A DNA stretch of 64,000 nt from Candidatus Saccharimonadota bacterium (lineage in GTDB: Bacteria; Patescibacteriota; Saccharimonadia; Saccharimonadales; Saccharimonadaceae). Position numbers and translations under genes: made by a program. The DNA lies in the NCBI GenBank assembly GCA_016866755.1, contig VGLK01000001.1:62001-126000 (forward strand), written 5' to 3'. Below are positions 17,537 to 25,949 of this stretch, piece after piece (within the stretch, counting starts at the first letter, position 1; each line of letters begins with the position of its first letter). Below the pieces are notes generated by a model. The model saw only the letters and a program-made list of their open reading frames with translations. It had not been told where the DNA came from and searched no databases.

Positions 17537-19156
17537 ATGGACAACTGGAGGGACGTAAACGGCATTATGCAGATATACCCGCGCAGCTACCAGGATAGTA
17601 GCGCGAGTAACGACGGCGTAGGCGATTTAAGAGGTATAATATCGCGACTTGGTTATTTAAAGGGCGAAAAAGATTCGTTGGGAATTGATGCCATATGGTT
17701 ATCACCGATTTTTACCTCGCCAATGCACGATTTTGGTTACGATGTGAGCGACTACAAGGAAATTGACCCTCTGTTTGGTACTATGCAAGATTTTGACGAT
17801 CTTTTGCGCGAGGCACATGCTCGGGATATTCGGGTAATGCTAGACTTTGTGCCAAACCACACTTCAAGTGAACACCAGTGGTTTATCGAAGCGTGTAAAT
17901 CTCGCACTAACCCTTACAGAGATTATTATATTTTTAGAGATGCCAGACCAGATGGCTCGCCGCCAAATAACTGGCTGAGCGTATTCGGCGGTTCGGCATG
18001 GCAATGGCACGAGCAAACTAAGCAATACTACTTGCACAGTTTTTTAAGTCAGCAGCCAGATTTAAATTGGCAAAACACCGCGGTGCAACAGGCTATGGCC
18101 GACGTATTGCGGTTTTGGTTTGGTAAAGGGGTTGATGGTATTCGCGCCGATGCAATTCGCTGGATGGGTAAAAACATTGATCTGCTTGACGATCCAATAA
18201 ACAGTGCTTTTACGGCCGGTCAAGACCCGTATCATGCGGTTGAGCATAGATATAGTAGATTTAGCCCTGAACTTAATGGGTATTTAAAAATTATGACCGA
18301 TGTGGCGCGCGAGCATGATGATAAAATATTAATTTTTGAAGACCACTTAGATTCTCTCTCGCCGGTTGAATCGCAAATACGACGTATAAATTCAATTGAC
18401 CCCGAGGTAGCTGGTGCATTCAATTTTGAGGCTATGCACCGACAATTTTCAGCTCGCAGCTTTTCAGAGATGATTAATCGCTACCAAGCGTATTTGCCTG
18501 CGCAGGCAAGGGCATTTTATTGCTTTAGTAACCACGATGAATCACGCCTTGCTAGTCGTTTTGGCGAAAAACAGGCACGCATGCTAGCTGTGCTGCAACT
18601 TACACTCCCGGGTACGCCAGTGCTATATTATGGTCAAGAAATTGGTATGCGCGACGGTGTCATATCGCCAGAAGAGGTACAGGATCCGTTTGAGAAGCGG
18701 GTGCCAAACAAAGGGCTAGGGCGTGATCCGGCACGTACGCCTATGCAATGGTCGGATGAGCCAATGGCTGGATTTACCAAGCTTAATCGCAGCTGGCTGC
18801 CGGTAAATAGTGATTATGTCGCAAATAATGTAAGGTTACAGCAGCACAGTAATAACTCTCTGTTATCGCTACATAAAACGTTATTTAACCTGCGAAAACA
18901 GCACCACGTATTGCTGCACGGAGAGTTCAAGCATTTACAAACTACTAGTGATATTTTTATGTTTGAAAGAAAAGGCGAGGAGCGCTTTATTGTTGTGTGT
19001 AATTTTTCTGAACAGACCGCACACGTGCTGTTGCCGCATAATTTAGACTGTGAGGCTCACGTAGTGGCGGCCGCCCATAATGCAGCCATGGTGGGAGAAA
19101 AAGTGCGAGACAGTGTTACGCTTGAAGCGCTTGAGGCACTGGTTTTGGCGTGCTAA
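17537..19156 (+). CDS. GH13 alpha-glucosidase-family enzyme (oligo-1,6-glucosidase / trehalose hydrolase type)
   Basis: A 539-residue (alpha/beta)8-barrel enzyme of family GH13. Conserved regions in order: DFVPNHTS (region I), GIRADAI with the nucleophilic Asp near residue 204 (region II), LIFEDH with the acid/base Glu near residue 267 (region III) and FSNHDESR (region IV). The opening WRDVNGIMQIYPRSYQDS and the segment LPGTPVLYYGQEIGM match the GH13 oligo-1,6-glucosidase / trehalose-6-phosphate hydrolase group. Exact substrate cannot be read from sequence. A TAAAGT box ends 6 nt before the ATG. Its stop codon abuts the stop of rarA. Confidence 0.9.
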   Translation: MDNWRDVNGIMQIYPRSYQDSSASNDGVGDLRGIISRLGYLKGEKDSLGIDAIWLSPIFTSPMHDFGYDVSDYKEIDPLFGTMQDFDDLLREAHARDIRVMLDFVPNHTSSEHQWFIEACKSRTNPYRDYYIFRDARPDGSPPNNWLSVFGGSAWQWHEQTKQYYLHSFLSQQPDLNWQNTAVQQAMADVLRFWFGKGVDGIRADAIRWMGKNIDLLDDPINSAFTAGQDPYHAVEHRYSRFSPELNGYLKIMTDVAREHDDKILIFEDHLDSLSPVESQIRRINSIDPEVAGAFNFEAMHRQFSARSFSEMINRYQAYLPAQARAFYCFSNHDESRLASRFGEKQARMLAVLQLTLPGTPVLYYGQEIGMRDGVISPEEVQDPFEKRVPNKGLGRDPARTPMQWSDEPMAGFTKLNRSWLPVNSDYVANNVRLQQHSNNSLLSLHKTLFNLRKQHHVLLHGEFKHLQTTSDIFMFERKGEERFIVVCNFSEQTAHVLLPHNLDCEAHVVAAAHNAAMVGEKVRDSVTLEALEALVLAC

Positions 19157-20338
19157 CTATTTACGTTGATCAATCTCTCTTGCGACTTCTTCTGGTAAAA
19201 AGCCTTTTGGGTGTTTAAAATTGGCTTGCCACGAGTAATCTTTGGCGTAACCTAAATTTTTCATAAGTGAAGTTGGTGCGTTACGTACGTGTAATGGAAC
19301 TTGGGATGTGCTGTATTTGCGTGCCAAAGCTTGAGATTCATACATAGCACTGGTGGTGGCGCGAGATTTTTTACTTTTTGCAAGCGCCGACGCTACATGA
19401 AACAGTACGTAAGTGCTTTCCGGCATGCCTATTCGTTCTACCGCTTCAAAGGCTGTTGTTGCTAAGCTAAGCGCGCCGTTTCCGGCAAGACCAATATCTT
19501 CAGAGGCAAAAATAATCATACGCCGAGCAATAAACTTTGGATCTTCACCGGCCTCTAGCATTCTTGCTAGGTAATACAGTGTAGCGTCAATGTCGCTGCC
19601 ACGCATACTTTTAATAAATGCCGAAATAATGTCATAATGCATTTCGCCTTTTTTGTCGTAGCCGGGCAGTTTGGTTTGGGCAGCAGTTTTAATGGTTTCG
19701 CTCGTAATGTGTTTGCGCTCTAGCTTTGTGGCGAGTTCAAGTGTACCAAGTGCCGAACGGGCATCGCCAGCAGATAACCGCGCTAAGTATTCAACTGCCT
19801 CATCGTCAATCGTAGGCGTCGATTTTATTAGCGTTAAAGCGCGAGTAATAATTTGCACAATATCGTTTTTTGAAAGCGGCTGCAGCACCAATACGCGCGT
19901 TCGCGAAAGAAGCGGATTGATTACTTCAAAACTAGGATTTTCGGTAGTAGCGCCAATAAGGGTAATTAAACCAGATTCTACGTGCGGCAAAAAAGCATCT
20001 TGCTGAGCCTTATTAAACCGATGAATTTCGTCTACAAATAAAATAGTACGTAAATTTAAGTTCCAATTTTGTCGGGCATGCTCAATTACGCGCTCAACGT
20101 CTTTTTTGCCGCTTGTAACGGCGGAAAGTTCAATAAATTCAGCCTTAACCTCTGTAGCTATAATGCGGGCTAATGTTGTCTTACCGGTTCCTGGTGGCCC
20201 CCATAATATTAGGCTTGTTGGGTGTTTAGCGGCAACAATTTGACGTAGTATTCCTTTTTCGCCAACTAGGTGTGGCTGGCCAATCACTTCATCAAGGTTG
20301 GACGGACGCATTTGTTCGGCTAAAGGCTGTTGAGGCAT
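19157..20338 (-). CDS. rarA: RarA/MgsA, replication-associated AAA+ ATPase
   Basis: A 393-residue protein starting at ATG 20338 ([21 protein letters not shown], the usual RarA opening). Walker [11 protein letters not shown], Walker [20 protein letters not shown], sensor 1 [10 protein letters not shown] and the C-terminal MgsA domain ([26 protein letters not shown]) are all present. RarA acts at stalled replication forks and is related to clamp-loader ATPases. A TATAAT box (20345-20350) ends 6 nt before the ATG, a leaderless layout; a longer upstream extension is therefore rejected. Confidence 0.95.
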   Translation of the reverse strand: MPQQPLAEQMRPSNLDEVIGQPHLVGEKGILRQIVAAKHPTSLILWGPPGTGKTTLARIIATEVKAEFIELSAVTSGKKDVERVIEHARQNWNLNLRTILFVDEIHRFNKAQQDAFLPHVESGLITLIGATTENPSFEVINPLLSRTRVLVLQPLSKNDIVQIITRALTLIKSTPTIDDEAVEYLARLSAGDARSALGTLELATKLERKHITSETIKTAAQTKLPGYDKKGEMHYDIISAFIKSMRGSDIDATLYYLARMLEAGEDPKFIARRMIIFASEDIGLAGNGALSLATTAFEAVERIGMPESTYVLFHVASALAKSKKSRATTSAMYESQALARKYSTSQVPLHVRNAPTSLMKNLGYAKDYSWQANFKHPKGFLPEEVAREIDQRK

Positions 20339-20426
20339 ATAGTAATTATAGCGCACCTTGGTGCGGGTGCGGTGTGCTATTTTGCGTGCTACAATAATAT
20401 TAATTACCACCAAAAGGAGAAAAGCT

Positions 20427-21197
20427 ATGGAATGGTTTATTGGAATTGTACTACTTGTGCTGGTGCTAGCATCAATCAAGGTGATTGATCAGTATGAGCG
20501 CGGGGTAATGTTAACGCTAGGAAAATACACTGGTACTAAACAGCCGGGACTTCGCATTATTGTGCCGGTGATTCAACGAATAATTAAGGTTGACGTTCGC
20601 TCTACGCCAATTGATGTGCCGAAACAAGAAATTATTACAAAAGATAACGTAACAGCCGCAGTAGACGCCGTAGTGTATATTCGTGCGGTTAATGCCGAAA
20701 AAGCTGTGCTCGAGACTACAAATTACGTATTAGCGACCAGTCAGTTTGCACAGGCGGCACTACGCGATGTAACTGGTAACGTAGATTTGGACGACCTACT
20801 TTCAAAGCGCGAAGAAATTTCTCAGCAAATTAAAAAAATTGTCGATTCTCAGACCGATCAATGGGGTGTAGATGTAGAGACGGTTCGTATTCAGAATATT
20901 GAGCTGCCGCAAGAATTAAAGCGCGCCATGGCAAAGCAGGCCGAGGCAGAGCGAGATCGACGTGCCACGATTATTAATGCCGAAGGCGAGAAAGTCGCTG
21001 CTCAAAACTTAGCCGATGCCGCTGCTACGTTTTCTCGAACTCCGGGCGCACTTAACCTTAGAACGCTGGCGACACTAGAGCGTATTAGTACCGAGCCGAG
21101 TCAAAAAACTATGATGCTATTTCCGGTAGAACTAATTGATGCACTGCGCGGCACGACCAATGTGATTGCCGCCGACGGAAAAGATATAAAAAAATAA
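20427..21197 (+). CDS. SPFH/stomatin-like membrane protein
   Basis: A 256-residue protein starting at ATG 20427 with AAAGGAG 8 nt upstream. One N-terminal membrane segment (residues 2-18) is followed by the SPFH/prohibitin domain: QYERGVMLTLGKYTG, PGLRIIVPVIQRIIKVDVR and DNVTAAVDAVVYIR, then a helical coiled-coil segment (AMAKQAEAERDRRATIINAEGE). Such proteins scaffold membrane microdomains and often regulate proteases. No NfeD partner is next to it. It diverges from rarA. Confidence 0.9.
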   Translation: MEWFIGIVLLVLVLASIKVIDQYERGVMLTLGKYTGTKQPGLRIIVPVIQRIIKVDVRSTPIDVPKQEIITKDNVTAAVDAVVYIRAVNAEKAVLETTNYVLATSQFAQAALRDVTGNVDLDDLLSKREEISQQIKKIVDSQTDQWGVDVETVRIQNIELPQELKRAMAKQAEAERDRRATIINAEGEKVAAQNLADAAATFSRTPGALNLRTLATLERISTEPSQKTMMLFPVELIDALRGTTNVIAADGKDIKK

Positions 21198-21211
21198 CAG
21201 CCGGTTGCAAA

Positions 21212-21260
21212 AAAGAGCCGCTACCGGTAAAATATATGAAGTACCAAAGAGCGGCTCTTT
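21212..21260 (+). repeat. 11-bp inverted repeat overlapping the 5' end of tRNA-Phe
   Basis: AAAGAGCCGCT (21212-21222) is the exact reverse complement of AGCGGCTCTTT (21250-21260), whose last 8 bases are the first bases of tRNA-Phe. The upstream arm could pair with the tRNA acceptor strand in the precursor, or the hairpin may end the SPFH transcript. Confidence 0.75.
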
Positions 21261-21328
21261 AGCTCAGTTGGTAGAGCAGAGGCCTGAAGAGCCTTGTGTC
21301 CCCAGTTCGAGTCTGGGAGGAGCCACCA
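21253..21328 (+). tRNA. tRNA-Phe (anticodon GAA), CCA encoded
   Basis: Acceptor GGCTCTT pairs with AGGAGCC (one G-U pair), followed by A and CCA. Anticodon stem GAGGC/GCCTT with loop CTGAAGA gives GAA. D-loop AGTTGGTA and T-loop TTCGAGT are normal. Confidence 0.95.
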
Positions 21329-21331
21329 TAG

Positions 21332-21362
21332 AAAAACCCCGACTTTAACGTCGGGTTTTTTC
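21332..21362 (+). terminator. Rho-independent terminator after tRNA-Phe
   Basis: AAAAACCCCGAC and GTCGGGTTTTTT flank a TTTAAC loop, giving a CCCGAC/GTCGGG stem with A/T extension and a T-run. Confidence 0.9.
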
Positions 21363-21433
21363 TTTAGTAATATATTTAACTTCGCCTAGCGACTTAAAAT
21401 TGTAAATTATTAGTACTAATATGGAGGGTAACT

Positions 21434-21643
21434 ATGAATGAATTTAAAAAAGGTGATGCGGTTGAATGGAATACACCTCAAGGAACTACAAAAGGTAAAA
21501 TAGTTAAAAAGCATACGCAGCCTACTAAAATAAAAAACCACAAAGTAGCTGCGAGTAAAGACAGTCCTGAATATGAAGTAAAAAGTGAGTCTACTGGAAA
21601 TGTGGCGGCGCATAAACCGGAGAGCTTAAAGAAAGATTCTTAG
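21434..21643 (+). CDS. DUF2945 / hypervirulence-associated Tudor-domain small protein
   Basis: A 69-residue basic protein. The whole length matches the DUF2945 (HVA1, Tudor-like) pattern: FKKGDAVEWNTPQGTTKGKIVKK, SPEYEVKSESTGNVAAHKPESLKK, where a short barrel binds an unknown ligand. GGAGGG lies 7 nt before the ATG. Function is unknown in bacteria. It ends 4 nt inside the end of the convergent small membrane gene. Confidence 0.8.
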   Translation: MNEFKKGDAVEWNTPQGTTKGKIVKKHTQPTKIKNHKVAASKDSPEYEVKSESTGNVAAHKPESLKKDS

Positions 21644-21840
21644 CGATCGAATACTTTATTTCTCCCAGCTAAGTAGCTTGGAAGCGCTACAGTAACTAAA
21701 ATTACTAGGCTTAATAAAAAGAGGGCTGTACCATTACCTTGAAGTTTGTAATAAGAAGAAACTAGCAATATGTTTAGCGTGAAGAAACTTAATAAAAAAA
21801 CAAATAATATTACTTTAAAAATTCTAATTTTCTTTGGCAT
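21640..21840 (-). CDS. Small two-TM membrane protein, unknown
   Basis: A 66-residue protein with two hydrophobic segments (about residues 8-30 and 39-58) and a basic C-terminus. I do not recognise a family. It overlaps the end of the DUF2945 gene by 4 nt in the opposite direction. No strong ribosome site is seen. The clear membrane topology supports a real gene, but small AT-rich frames of this kind can arise by chance. Confidence 0.45.
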   Translation of the reverse strand: MPKKIRIFKVILFVFLLSFFTLNILLVSSYYKLQGNGTALFLLSLVILVTVALPSYLAGRNKVFDR

Positions 21841-21931
21841 AGTTTATGTCCGTTTAGGTACGTATAGCCGAGGCTATGTCTAGCGTATTTCGCCAGTCCA
21901 TAGCCTACGGCTTAGTTAGTCATGTGTGTAA

Positions 21932-22303
21932 CTAGTACACACGCTTCCTACATTTCCAGTCCCAGACGCTCTTGCCTGTAAGCACTGCAGTCGAGCCCTT
22001 ATACTTTGCCTTACACCAACCATTGATGTCGAGGCCGCCAGCGAACGTAACGCCAAATGGGAACGATACATCGTAGCAGTACCAAGATCGGGGGTTCCAC
22101 GGGTTGTAGAACGATGCCCCGAAGTGGCCCTGGCGCTTACATACCTGGTAATGATACACCGGGTAGTTGTAGGTAAGAGAACCCTTGGCCTGAACGACAG
22201 GTGCTACCTGAACGGTAGTCACCTGTGAAGCAGCGCTCGCAGAAGGGGAAATACCCAGCATGGCGAACGCCAACACGATAACGAGGGAAACGCGACGAAA
22301 CAT
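21932..22303 (-). CDS. Small secreted protein with four cysteines, unknown
   Basis: A 123-residue protein with a clear signal peptide (basic start, hydrophobic core, cleavage after ASA) and a mature part of about 100 residues rich in Tyr, Trp and Gly. The four cysteines in the mature part (about 54, 76, 97 and 118) could make two disulfides. AAGGTG lies before the ATG. Base composition is more GC-rich than the flanks, suggesting transfer. Small exported cysteine-bonded proteins can be bacteriocins, inhibitors or surface proteins; I see no family signature to choose among these. Confidence 0.65.
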   Translation of the reverse strand: MFRRVSLVIVLAFAMLGISPSASAASQVTTVQVAPVVQAKGSLTYNYPVYHYQVCKRQGHFGASFYNPWNPRSWYCYDVSFPFGVTFAGGLDINGWCKAKYKGSTAVLTGKSVWDWKCRKRVY

Positions 22304-22628
22304 GTCGCACGCACCTTTCGGTAGTGTTTTTTTGGTGTGTCAATCTCACCACATGACAATAGAAGTATACCTGCAATAGTATGCGTAGTAAATATTAATT
22401 TGAGTAAATAATTAGTAATGAAGCAGTTGAATAAATTAGTTAGTTATAAAGCAAAAACCGAATCATTGATTCGGTTGATAAATTCTTGGTGCAGGTCGTG
22501 GGTAAATGTTTACACGAAATCGAAGCTGAAATCAGTAGATGGAGGGATATTCTAGCAGTTGAGTATGCTCAATTCTTGAGGGGAGAATTGATACTGCATC
22601 CAATAGTAGACTTACACTAGACACTGAC
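22304..22628. other. Non-coding spacer with terminator hairpins
   Basis: No gene seen. It holds the minus-strand terminator at 22453-22475 and further short inverted repeats (CAATTCT 22570-22576 with AGAATTG 22584-22590) near the end of the NACHT gene. Confidence 0.6.
22453..22475 (-). terminator. Terminator for the minus-strand NACHT gene
   Basis: On the minus strand CCGAATC and GATTCGG form a stem with a 3-nt loop, followed by TTTTT. It lies about 150 nt beyond the NACHT stop codon. Confidence 0.75.
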
Positions 22629-25600
22629 TTATTCGGTCAACAACTTACACAGGGCTAGATACCTATTAAATAGATTGATTGTCATCTCTCGGTCGTTTAA
22701 ATGAGCGTAGGTTTTAATAAGATTACCAAAACCGCCATGTCCTCCATTAAGGTATAGATAATCTAAAGTCTCTTGCTTATAATTAGGGTTTTCAAGTGTG
22801 TACGCAAGACCCAGATGAGCATATTTTCCATCTGAAGAATAATAATCCGAATGAGGATAGCTAATGCTCTCCAGGTACTCTATAAATAAGTTAATATTTC
22901 CAAACAACTCGTATGTCTTATCGATAAGTACTTCCCACGACTTAGCATCCTTGAGAGATATTTCATTCTTGTAGTTTCTGAGCCTCTTGTATGCACCTCG
23001 TATTTTCTGTTTAGTCTTTGCGTCTTTTAGCTCATCCCGAAATCTCTGCTCATTACTAGAGGAGTATTTCCTTGTGGGTATTGAGTCACGTTTTTGCCCT
23101 AGCTTAATATTAGGTTTGATATTGAACTTTTTACACAGTTCTAAAAAATCTTGTACTTCTTCTTTATAATAAGTGTCAGAGAGGTAATATGTCAGCCCCT
23201 GGCCCTGCATAGATGCAATCTGCTCATTGGCTTTATTGAGTACCTCGACTTTCTCTTCGTCAGAGTATAGCTCCGATTTAGAGATTTCGAGATATACAAC
23301 AAATTTTTGCTCGTAATATTCAGCGCAGGGCTTTCCCTCATAATCGTAATCCATTTGGAATTCATCAAAACCCTCCTCGACAGACTCAACAGACAAACCC
23401 GCACGCACCCTAGATAGTAGAATTGGGGTATATAAAGAATTCGAGACACTGTACCTGCCTTCTTTCTTTACATACCTGTCCTTATATCGAATTGCTATGT
23501 CTCTATCAAATTTTGCTACGGTCTCAATAAAGCGGTATGGGCCGCGAGAGGTTCCACTCCCATCTGATATTTCATACGCCCTAAGTACAAGATTCCATAC
23601 TTCATCGAGAGCAGAGTTCAACTCACCATCCCTCAGCCACTGCTTCTCGAGTAGTACTCCCAAAGCACTGACAAGGTCATAGTGAACAATTGAGTCTTTT
23701 CTCCAGCCATGCCGCAGAGTGCCGTCTACGATGGCCTTAATGAATAGTTCGGATGCTCTTTGTGGGTTGACTCCCTTATACATCCGACTAAGGTCTAGGT
23801 ATCGGTCTACCTTGGATTGAAAATCGTCTGTCCAAGCATCTAGGTCAGTCTCGAACGATGCGATTTCAGATTCGCTTACAATGCTGCTAAATAAGGACGG
23901 AAAATGTGTATTAAGATTGAGGTAAAAACTGTATTTATTTATATGAAGCTCTTCAACAAGTCTTTTTGTAAGTAGTTTCTTTGTTGAATTATCTACGGTG
24001 CTGTGACCATAAATATAAGCCCAAAGCACAGTAATTGGAAATAGCAGAGCTTTGGAGTTGTAGCGAGTATCGTCTTTCAACTCACAATATTTTGCATATT
24101 GACGATATATGTACTCAAAACTAGCGTCACCCTTAATCATAGAAATATATGCCACATAGAGAGTTGCATATACTACACGTTCACTATATAGGTCGAGTCC
24201 ATGTATGCTTTTTGCCTGTGCAATCTCTTGCTCTAGAGAATAGTCGCCAATAACGTATGCGATTAACGCAAATTCGGTTTCATAACCATGTGTTCGCCAG
24301 TCAATATCTCGCTGATTTACTATTTTCTCTTTTCTTTTGTCCAGGTATTCATATTCATCTTTGGTAATATTTAGTGAAAAGTATTTCTTGAAAAACAGAA
24401 TATGATAGCTATTCTCGTTTAGCTCGAAGTCATAAGTATCGACAAATCTTCTCACACTTTCGTGAATTTCTGTGTATTCAATAAATAGCTTTAGGTTAGG
24501 TACTCTTGTTAATATTTTAAGAAGCTCCAAAAGCACTGGCTGTGGTAACTTATCAATAACGCTAGCCAGTTGAGATGGTTGACTATCAACAAGAACAGAT
24601 AGATAGGATTTTATAGCCTCGGCAACTCCACGCTTTGACTCAAAGCCGTCCTCGCTATCGTTCATCATAGGTAAGATTTTTTCATTGAGTATCTTTTCGG
24701 CACTATCTCCAAGGATGTTCATGAGGTAAAAAATCCAAGATTTATATGTATCGTGAGACGAGCCAACAATATGCTGTCGTTGTTGCTTGTCTAGCAACTC
24801 AAAAAATTTATTCTTTTTATAGAGTGTTTGAATTTCTCGTATATTGTTTATGATTTCATTTGCAATATCTTTTCGACCAGCTTGCCAGAAGTCCACAACA
24901 AGATTCATTAAACGTGAACGCCCCTCCTGCCATCCGCCAACCAACACTTGCTCGGCTCGATAATGAGTCAGACTATCGGTATCTTGCTTCCACTCCTGGA
25001 ATTTATCTTTTAGTAATTTGGTATCGACAAAAACTTTACTTCTAATGTCCAGATTGTCATCTTCAAATAGTACGTTAAAGACGGCGTCCTGCTGGTCTAC
25101 GAGAGTCTTTATAAAGTCAGATGAATTGAGATAGTAAGGGCTATCTACACCCCAGCCAGAATGGTTCCCTAGATAAACGTCTAGAAGGCTCAAGTCAAGA
25201 CAACCAATCAGATTATTCTCTTCGATATACTTCTTGCGTAAGCCCTTTATAAAGAATGTCTGGAATAGCTCAAGATTAGATAAAATCGATAGTTTTCTTA
25301 GAATACTCGGATTTGCCGTATATTGTTTTTGGAGCAAGGTAATAAAGAAGTACTCCTGGTAGCGTCGATGCTTATAGACATAGTATGCTTCTTGAGGATT
25401 TGTAGAGGAGGTGTCAAAAAATAGACTGGCTATATAGTTAATAATAGAATTGATTGCATTGTAATCAATCTTTGGGTAAGCCGTACCGACCACTTCCTGT
25501 AAATCGTGTATCGGAAGTAAAAATTGAAACTTTTCGTGAAACTTATAGGATATAGCTTCGTTTAATAGAAGAATAGCCTCGTCTTTCGGATTTGGCAGAT

Positions 25601-25949
25601 TTAACCCTGGCAGGTCCTTGTAGTGATTCGGGTCATACAAAACACGTTTCACCTTTAACTCATATAAGTCCAGTACCGTACTATCGCTATTAAGCTGCTC
25701 AATTGAATCCCAAAGTAGCAGTAATCCTAGTACGTCAGTTATAGAGGATACTAGCTTTGGATTTGATAATTTTAGTGAGTCATAGGCCAATTGTTTATCG
25801 GCGTTACCTTTCGCCTTAAAATAGCTATCAACATCCTTTATAACTAATTGTCCGACTTTGAATTCAATGCAATTCTTGAAATAGTTTTTGAGCTGAATTT
25901 TATTAAAATTTCCGCTTCTACAAGTTACGATAATTTTATGATGTTTTTC
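22629..25949 (-). CDS. C-terminal part of NACHT/STAND protein in the -1 frame (sensor region)
   Basis: This frame is open from the slippery site at 25949 to a stop at 22629, 1106 residues. It begins with residues that directly continue the NTPase (KHHKIIVTCRSGNF, a sensor-1-like strand) and carries on through the region before 25790 that has no ATG, so it is not an independent gene. The rest is long, charged and mostly helical, like the repeat-type sensor of STAND proteins; no named domain is recognised. Read together with the upstream frame by a -1 shift it would give one 1412-residue nuclease-NTPase-sensor protein. Whether the shift is programmed, a homopolymer error or a mutation is not settled by the sequence. 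Confidence 0.7.
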   Translation of the reverse strand, partial: EKHHKIIVTCRSGNFNKIQLKNYFKNCIEFKVGQLVIKDVDSYFKAKGNADKQLAYDSLKLSNPKLVSSITDVLGLLLLWDSIEQLNSDSTVLDLYELKVKRVLYDPNHYKDLPGLNLPNPKDEAILLLNEAISYKFHEKFQFLLPIHDLQEVVGTAYPKIDYNAINSIINYIASLFFDTSSTNPQEAYYVYKHRRYQEYFFITLLQKQYTANPSILRKLSILSNLELFQTFFIKGLRKKYIEENNLIGCLDLSLLDVYLGNHSGWGVDSPYYLNSSDFIKTLVDQQDAVFNVLFEDDNLDIRSKVFVDTKLLKDKFQEWKQDTDSLTHYRAEQVLVGGWQEGRSRLMNLVVDFWQAGRKDIANEIINNIREIQTLYKKNKFFELLDKQQRQHIVGSSHDTYKSWIFYLMNILGDSAEKILNEKILPMMNDSEDGFESKRGVAEAIKSYLSVLVDSQPSQLASVIDKLPQPVLLELLKILTRVPNLKLFIEYTEIHESVRRFVDTYDFELNENSYHILFFKKYFSLNITKDEYEYLDKRKEKIVNQRDIDWRTHGYETEFALIAYVIGDYSLEQEIAQAKSIHGLDLYSERVVYATLYVAYISMIKGDASFEYIYRQYAKYCELKDDTRYNSKALLFPITVLWAYIYGHSTVDNSTKKLLTKRLVEELHINKYSFYLNLNTHFPSLFSSIVSESEIASFETDLDAWTDDFQSKVDRYLDLSRMYKGVNPQRASELFIKAIVDGTLRHGWRKDSIVHYDLVSALGVLLEKQWLRDGELNSALDEVWNLVLRAYEISDGSGTSRGPYRFIETVAKFDRDIAIRYKDRYVKKEGRYSVSNSLYTPILLSRVRAGLSVESVEEGFDEFQMDYDYEGKPCAEYYEQKFVVYLEISKSELYSDEEKVEVLNKANEQIASMQGQGLTYYLSDTYYKEEVQDFLELCKKFNIKPNIKLGQKRDSIPTRKYSSSNEQRFRDELKDAKTKQKIRGAYKRLRNYKNEISLKDAKSWEVLIDKTYELFGNINLFIEYLESISYPHSDYYSSDGKYAHLGLAYTLENPNYKQETLDYLYLNGGHGGFGNLIKTYAHLNDREMTINLFNRYLALCKLLTE

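Noticed and set aside
22629-25790. The 1053-residue frame as an independent gene starting near 25790.
   Set aside because: The start would be a TTG inside coding sequence with no ribosome site, and the frame is open and meaningful up to the slippery site at 25949.
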